Shown here piece after piece: positions 59,150 through 64,000 of a DNA stretch of 64,000 nucleotides (position 1 is the first letter of the stretch; each line of letters opens with the position of its first letter). Where the stretch lies: the NCBI GenBank assembly GCA_947628085.1, contig CANQYM010000003.1, positions 1 to 64,000 of the forward strand, written 5' to 3'. The position numbers and the translations under genes were made by a program. This DNA comes from an uncultured Clostridia bacterium (GTDB taxonomy: Bacteria; Bacillota; Clostridia; TANB77; CAG-508). Below the pieces are notes generated by a model. The model was given only the letters and a program-made list of their open reading frames with translations. It did not search any database and had not been told where the DNA came from.

Positions 59150-60256
59150 CTATTCTACCAAAATTGCTTTCTGTCTTCTACTACTAATATTTAACAATAG
59201 GCCTATACATATGAAGTTTGTAACCATTGAACTACCTCCATAACTTACAAATGGTAACGGTACACCAGTTATTGGAAGTAACCCCATTGTCATTCCTATG
59301 TTTTCTACCATGTGAAAGAAAAATATTCCAGCTATTCCTATTGCTATATATGAACCTATATTGTCTTTTGCTGTTTTTGCTACATATATTGATTTTGTAA
59401 CTAATATTATATAGAGAATTGTTATTGTTCCTGTTGCTACAAATCCCATTTCTTCTCCTATAACAGAAAAAATAAAGTCTGTTGTTTTAGGATGAAGAAA
59501 TCCTAATTGTGTTTGATTTCCTTTAAACAATCCCATTCCAAAAATTTCACCTGCTCCTATGGCAAGTTTTGATTGATTTAAATTATAATTTGCACCTCTT
59601 AAATCTGTTTCTTGATTTAAGAAGCTATTAATTCTTTCTAATGCATGTGGTGGCAATTTAACATAAACAACTGGTAAAGCTACTGCAATTATAAGAAAAG
59701 TTGCTATTATATATTTTTTACTAATTCCAGATGTAAATATCATAAAAACTATTGCTGTAATATATGCAAGAGCTGTTCCATAGTCTGGTTCTTTTATTAT
59801 TAAAAATACTGGTATAATAGCAAAAAACATTACTATTGCCAATTTCCAAATTTTATTAATTTCTCTTCTTCCTTTTAATTGTGCTTTATTTATTATAAAT
59901 GCTAAAAATAAAATCGTTACTATTTTACCTAATTCAGAAGGTTGAAATGCTGTTTTTTCTCCTATTTTATACCAACTTCTAGCACCACTTATTGGTTCCA
60001 TGAATAATACACCAATAAGTAAAGCTATTATAATGATATATGCTAAGGTAGAAAATCTAACAATTACATTGTAATCTATTAATGATGCTAATACAAAAAA
60101 AGGTATTGCTATTAAAATCCACTTCACCTGTTTTTGAAATTCTTCATATTCAGTACTTTGTGTTGCAGAAAATAAAGCAATTAACCCAATTATTGTTAAA
60201 ATTACACTTACTATAAGTATTATCCATTCTGTGTTTTTAAGTAATTTCTTTCCCAT
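59150..60256 (-). CDS. rodA: Rod-shape determining SEDS protein RodA
   Basis: SEDS-family peptidoglycan polymerase of lateral wall growth. About ten membrane helices. FQPSELGKI, KEPDYGTALAY (with the catalytic Asp of SEDS proteins), NQTQLGFLHPKTTDFIFSVIGEE and TGVPLPFVSYGGSSM are diagnostic. 368 aa is typical of RodA (FtsW/SpoVE are near 365-400, so paralogy is possible). It follows minE by 12 nt, a min-rodA link also known in other Clostridia. Confidence 0.93.
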   Translation of the reverse strand: MGKKLLKNTEWIILIVSVILTIIGLIALFSATQSTEYEEFQKQVKWILIAIPFFVLASLIDYNVIVRFSTLAYIIIIALLIGVLFMEPISGARSWYKIGEKTAFQPSELGKIVTILFLAFIINKAQLKGRREINKIWKLAIVMFFAIIPVFLIIKEPDYGTALAYITAIVFMIFTSGISKKYIIATFLIIAVALPVVYVKLPPHALERINSFLNQETDLRGANYNLNQSKLAIGAGEIFGMGLFKGNQTQLGFLHPKTTDFIFSVIGEEMGFVATGTITILYIILVTKSIYVAKTAKDNIGSYIAIGIAGIFFFHMVENIGMTMGLLPITGVPLPFVSYGGSSMVTNFICIGLLLNISSRRQKAILVE

Positions 60257-60268
60257 CAGTAATACTCC

Positions 60269-60922
60269 CTATTTATTTTTCTTTTGTTTATCTTTAGTTT
60301 TTTTTGATGTACTATTTCTTGGTTTTGCACTACTTTTTTTAGTTTCTTCTTTAACTTTAGTATCACTTTCGTTTCTATCTGCTTCTTCGGCTGCTTTTAA
60401 TAAATCATCAAAAGTAACATCGTCATCATCATCTTCATCTACTTCTTGAAATACCTCTTTTGCTTCTTCTGCATTTTCCTGAGAATTTTCATAGCTATCA
60501 GAAAGCTCTATTACACTTGGAACATCAAGTTTTTCTTGCTCAGGTTGTTCTTTATAAGAAGGCAAACCCATTTCTTTATTGAAATCTATTCCAGCATAGT
60601 CTTTAATTTTTTCTGCCATCATATCATTTTTTATATTAACGATTGGTATGTTTGCATATAATGCTGGTGCACCATTTGTTCCATCTTCATTTGTTTGATT
60701 TGTAAGTCTAACATCTATTAAGTTTTCATCTACTACAATATATTTTTTTATTACATCTATAATTTCTTGTTTCATTAATTCTAGAAAATCGGCTGAAACA
60801 TTGGCTCTATCTTGCATTAAAACTAAATGTAGTCTTTCCTTTGCTGCATCTTTTGAACCCAATTCTTTTTGTTGTTCTGTTTTTACCATTCTTTTGAAAA
60901 AATGTCCTAAATTTTCAAACAT
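60269..60922 (-). CDS. minE: MinE with a long acidic-basic C-terminal extension
   Basis: Topological specificity factor releasing MinD from the membrane. Residues about 26-95 align with MinE: KDAAKERLHLVLMQDRANVS (MinD-binding helix) and ELMKQEIIDVIKKYIVVDENLIDVRL. MinE is normally about 85-95 aa; this one continues for about 120 more residues with an acidic stretch (QEVDEDDDDDVTFDDLL) and a Lys/Ser-rich end (SSAKPRNSTSKKTKDKQKK). Extension looks disordered; its role is unknown. GGAGG precedes the ATG. Gap to minD is 26 nt. Confidence 0.92.
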   Translation of the reverse strand: MFENLGHFFKRMVKTEQQKELGSKDAAKERLHLVLMQDRANVSADFLELMKQEIIDVIKKYIVVDENLIDVRLTNQTNEDGTNGAPALYANIPIVNIKNDMMAEKIKDYAGIDFNKEMGLPSYKEQPEQEKLDVPSVIELSDSYENSQENAEEAKEVFQEVDEDDDDDVTFDDLLKAAEEADRNESDTKVKEETKKSSAKPRNSTSKKTKDKQKKNK

Positions 60923-60948
60923 TGTCTTTCCTTACCTCCAACTTTTGT

Positions 60949-61743
60949 TTATGCTATTCCTAATAATCTTTTTAGTCCAGCAAAAAATCCTTTTTCTCTT
61001 CCTGGTACTGTAACTTCAATATTTTCTCCTAGAATTCTTCTAGAAATTTCCAAATAAGCTTTTCCTGAAGGAGCCTTTTTATTTGAAATTACTGGTTCTC
61101 CTTTATTAGTTTGAGTTATAACATTTTCATCATCTGGTACAACACCAATTAAATCAATTGCTAATAAATCTACGATGTCGTTTACGTCCATCATTTCCCC
61201 TCTTCTTACCATTGAAGGTCTTAATCTATTAACAATTAATTCTGGATTTTTTATTTCAGATGACTCTAATAATCCTATTATTCTATCTGCATCTCTAATA
61301 GCCGAAATTTCAGCAGTTGTAACTACTAAAGCTCTATCTGCTCCCGCTATTGCATTTTTAAATCCTTGCTCTATTCCTGCAGGACAATCAATTAAAACAT
61401 AGTCAAATTCTTCTTTTAAGTTTTGTATTAATTTTTTTATTTGTTCTTCATTAATAGCTGTTTTATCTTTTGTTTGTGCTGCTGGAAGTAAGAAAAGCTC
61501 TTTAAATCTTTTATCTTTTATTAAAGCTTGTCTTAATTTACATTTTTCTTCTATAACATCTACTAAATCATATACTATTCTATTTTCAAGTCCTAAAACA
61601 ACGTCTAAATTTCTAAGTCCAATATCTGTATCTACTAAAGCAACTTTTTTGCCTGCTAAAGCTAGTGCAGAACCTAAATTTGCAGTTGTTGTTGTTTTAC
61701 CTACTCCACCTTTTCCTGATGTAATAACGATAACTTCCCCCAT
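60949..61743 (-). CDS. minD: Septum site-determining ATPase MinD
   Basis: ParA-type ATPase on the membrane, placing the division site. Deviant Walker A SGKGGVGKTTTTANLG at residues 9-24, LVDTDIGLRNLDV, DCPAGIEQGFKNA and the C-terminal amphipathic membrane-targeting helix (FFAGLKRLLGIA) are intact. 264 aa is standard. First gene of minD-minE-rodA; minC is not adjacent. AAGGAGGAAATTTA precedes the ATG. Confidence 0.97.
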   Translation of the reverse strand: MGEVIVITSGKGGVGKTTTTANLGSALALAGKKVALVDTDIGLRNLDVVLGLENRIVYDLVDVIEEKCKLRQALIKDKRFKELFLLPAAQTKDKTAINEEQIKKLIQNLKEEFDYVLIDCPAGIEQGFKNAIAGADRALVVTTAEISAIRDADRIIGLLESSEIKNPELIVNRLRPSMVRRGEMMDVNDIVDLLAIDLIGVVPDDENVITQTNKGEPVISNKKAPSGKAYLEISRRILGENIEVTVPGREKGFFAGLKRLLGIA

Positions 61744-61861
61744 TAAATTTCCTCCTTAAAATCTCTTATCATTTAATCATCATTTTAAACAAATATATCT
61801 TATATTTTTTTTTATTAAAAGTCAATGAATTATGACATATTTTTGTAATATTTTTGTAATA

Positions 61862-61902
61862 AAAAAGTGAAACTCCACTTATTTCGTAGAATTTCACTTT
61901 TT
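61862..61902 (-). terminator. Terminator overlapping the end of the 693-aa gene
   Basis: AAAAAGTGAAA / TTTCACTTTTT, 11-bp stem, with a TTTTTT tail on the minus strand. It isolates minD from the upstream gene. Confidence 0.85.
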
Positions 61903-64000
61903 ATTCATCATCTACAATTCGTTCACTTGTTGTTTCGTTTTTAGTTTGTTTTGTTTTTTCAGATTCTTCTTCAGATTGTTCTATTTTTATAGTTTTATCT
62001 TTAGCTTCTTCTGCTTTTGTAGTTTCTTGATTAGCTTGAAAATCAATTCCATTTTGAGCACTTTCTTTTTCATATTCTTTAATTTTTTCTTCTAAAAGAT
62101 CTTTTATTTGTGTAAGTGCTCTAGTATCAATGTTTTTTTGATATGTGTTATCATAGAAAAATCCAGTTTGTTTTCTTTCTAGCAACATATTTACTTGGTC
62201 TAACAATATACTAGCCTTATTATTTGGAATAATTAGTGATAAACTTTCATAAATTTCAACTAAAGAGTTTATCATTTTTGCATTAAATTTTGAATCCCAT
62301 AAATCATCTCTATACATTGTAGAGTGTATAGCTTGCAAGGTTCGTAATGTAAAATTACTTTCAGGATTTTCAAACATTAATTTAAAACGATTTTCTGTAA
62401 AACTTCCTGTTCTTAAATATTCTTTTATTAATTCATGTTCTCTTATGATGTCATTTTTTATTCTAGGTAAATATGTTTTCTCACCCTCAATTAAAACAAT
62501 TTCAATTTTTTTATTAATTCCTGCTGAATCATAAAAACTTTGCATTTGCTCTCTTTTACGTATTGCTATATCTGAAATTTTATCAAAACAAATAATAAAG
62601 TCAGGATAGCCAGATGTTATTATAGCTTCATTATGTTCTTCTCTTGTTCCGCTTATAAAATCTTTAATTTTTCTAGGAGTAGTTACTCTACTAGTTTTTC
62701 TAATTCTATTATTGTTTGTATCTCTTACAGAACTTAAATCATGCATTGCAAGTAGTGATATGCTTTCTTTTTTATCTGGAATAAATCCATACAACAATTC
62801 TTGATTTGGTAAGCTTGATTTTGCATGTGCTATCATTTTATCTGAAATAATTGTTGTACATTTTTCGTCTGGATGATATGTTCTCTTTAACATTAATTTA
62901 TAAATTTCATCTTCTGAATCTCGCATAGATTTTTTGTCTAAAACATTTCTTGCTCTTGAACAACAAAATGGCATAATTGTTGAAACTGCTAGATAAAACT
63001 CATCGCCTGACAAAATTTTTACTGGAACAGATTCTCCAGATGTAGATTGCACAATTGTTGTATCCATTGAAAGAATTTTATTTCCCATATTTTGTAAATT
63101 GCTTATTATATCTTCTTTTGAAACAGCCAATAATTCCTCTTTTAACTTATCTGCTAGTTCTTGAAAATTTGTATTACTTATTAATTCTGCATTTTCTTCT
63201 AATAATTTTCTAAATTCTATCAAATTTTTAGCATTTAAAGTTTTAGAAATTATATCTAGTGGCTTATTTGAATGTTTATATAGTTCAGAGTCTGGTAAAT
63301 ACTTTTTATGAAAATATAATTCTTCTATTATCTCTCTTTCAAATTCTTTTCTCTTTTTTGAAGTGTTAGCAGCAAAACTAAATAATCCATTTATTAATTT
63401 AGCTTTTGCTTCTTCAAGTGAAATATCTGGTTCTGATAAAATTCTATCAACACAATATTTATTATAATTTAAAATGTTTTCTATATTAGTTGTATAATAA
63501 GGTTTGTTTTTCTTTTGTCTATATTCAATATATTTGGGATTATTTATTGTTTCTCTATGATTTGCAAAATCTTTAATAATATCTAGTTGTTCTCTTTCGT
63601 TAGATTCATACATTAAAGGATTTGTTTTACAAAAATCAATTAAATCAAAGATGTCTTGATCTGTATAATAAATAGGCTCTTTTCTATCAAATTTTTTTGC
63701 TGAATCACTTATTTTTGTCATAATTGAATATATTTCATGAAGCGGATATTTTTGAATATTTGGGTTTTTAAATATTGGAGGGTAAATTTTAAGAATTTCC
63801 TCTATAAGTCTATAATTTTCATTTACAAAACCTCCATCATAACTTAATCCTAAATTATCTAATTTATCTAATAAATGTTTATATTTGCTAACACTTTTTT
63901 CGTATTTACTTGAAAATATGTCTTGTAAATTGCCTGTTCTTATTATTTCTTTATATTCCTCAGGTGTAAGATTTGATGCCAAATTGTATAAATCAGATAT
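61901..64000 (-). CDS. Large unrecognised protein, 5' end outside the window
   Basis: At least 699 codons. The track starts at a TTG (63982), but the frame stays open to the window edge (…SDLYNLASNLTPEEYK), so the true start probably lies beyond 64000. I do not recognise the family. It is mostly helical and charged, contains MPFCCSRARN (paired Cys) and a more ordered alpha/beta part (about 440-530) with HNEAIITSGYPDFIICFDKI and KIEIVLIEGEKTYLP, resembling C-terminal modules of other large proteins from uncultured clostridia. The C-terminus is Lys/Glu/Thr-rich and disordered. No signal peptide is visible. Confidence 0.75.
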   Translation of the reverse strand: MSDLYNLASNLTPEEYKEIIRTGNLQDIFSSKYEKSVSKYKHLLDKLDNLGLSYDGGFVNENYRLIEEILKIYPPIFKNPNIQKYPLHEIYSIMTKISDSAKKFDRKEPIYYTDQDIFDLIDFCKTNPLMYESNEREQLDIIKDFANHRETINNPKYIEYRQKKNKPYYTTNIENILNYNKYCVDRILSEPDISLEEAKAKLINGLFSFAANTSKKRKEFEREIIEELYFHKKYLPDSELYKHSNKPLDIISKTLNAKNLIEFRKLLEENAELISNTNFQELADKLKEELLAVSKEDIISNLQNMGNKILSMDTTIVQSTSGESVPVKILSGDEFYLAVSTIMPFCCSRARNVLDKKSMRDSEDEIYKLMLKRTYHPDEKCTTIISDKMIAHAKSSLPNQELLYGFIPDKKESISLLAMHDLSSVRDTNNNRIRKTSRVTTPRKIKDFISGTREEHNEAIITSGYPDFIICFDKISDIAIRKREQMQSFYDSAGINKKIEIVLIEGEKTYLPRIKNDIIREHELIKEYLRTGSFTENRFKLMFENPESNFTLRTLQAIHSTMYRDDLWDSKFNAKMINSLVEIYESLSLIIPNNKASILLDQVNMLLERKQTGFFYDNTYQKNIDTRALTQIKDLLEEKIKEYEKESAQNGIDFQANQETTKAEEAKDKTIKIEQSEEESEKTKQTKNETTSERIVDDE

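Overview
The window looks like a chromosomal piece of an AT-rich (roughly a quarter to a third G+C by eye) low-GC Gram-positive bacterium, most likely an uncultured, anaerobic, gut-type member of the Clostridia. Support: a Spo0A response regulator with tandem 0A boxes, GatCAB amidotransferase, rubrerythrin, an Fe-S serine dehydratase, Mn-dependent pyrophosphatase, sortase/LPXTG surface anchoring, MinD/MinE beside RodA, standard genetic code with TAA-dominated stops, and strong GGAGG-type ribosome binding sites. The left edge is the 5' end of a 16S rRNA gene on the minus strand. No phage, IS transposase, integrase or CRISPR array was seen.

Layout. 0-0.5 kb: start of an rrn operon with its leader and promoter. 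0.5-5 kb: an unrecognised protein, deoD-sdaA, a foldback repeat, spo0A. 5-12.5 kb: yigZ, a ppaC / WG-repeat / BaiN-like operon, then radical SAM, Nudix and m5C methyltransferase genes. 12.5-13.4 kb: two tiny G+C-rich genes that do not match the host composition. 13.4-23 kb: GH25 lysozyme, then a probable operon pth-rng-rimO-amidase-tandem AAA ATPase-upp. 23-31 kb: phosphatase, glycosyltransferase, Sua5, a ferredoxin/FrhB-like plus pyruvyltransferase pair, a hidden 41-aa gene, tagO-like, rpiB, rpsT. 31-36 kb: rubrerythrin, a BlaI / M56-M23 signalling pair, sortase D and an LPKTG protein. 36-42 kb: gatCAB, a second foldback repeat copy, AIM24, TM2 and M23 proteins. 42-50.5 kb: smc, HD-GYP, scpB-proS, two unrecognised genes. 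50.5-64 kb: tRNA-Met, an unrecognised gene with a G+C-richer structured tail, XRE regulator, interrupted capA, asnS, GNAT, MazF-type toxin, a GerS/LolA-like candidate, dusB, minD-minE-rodA, and a large unrecognised gene that probably runs off the right edge.

Functionally this is mostly core housekeeping (translation quality, nucleotide salvage, chromosome condensation, division-site placement, wall growth and turnover) with a surface/envelope sensing theme. The most unusual items are a two-copy foldback element (88-bp conserved core, locus-specific but self-complementary arms of 38-40 bp), the pair of G+C-rich micro-genes, an M56 antirepressor-type protease fused to an M23 peptidase, a 1085-aa tandem CbxX-type AAA protein, a structured tail after the 223-aa gene, and two genes (rimO, capA) interrupted by a single base or single stop codon.
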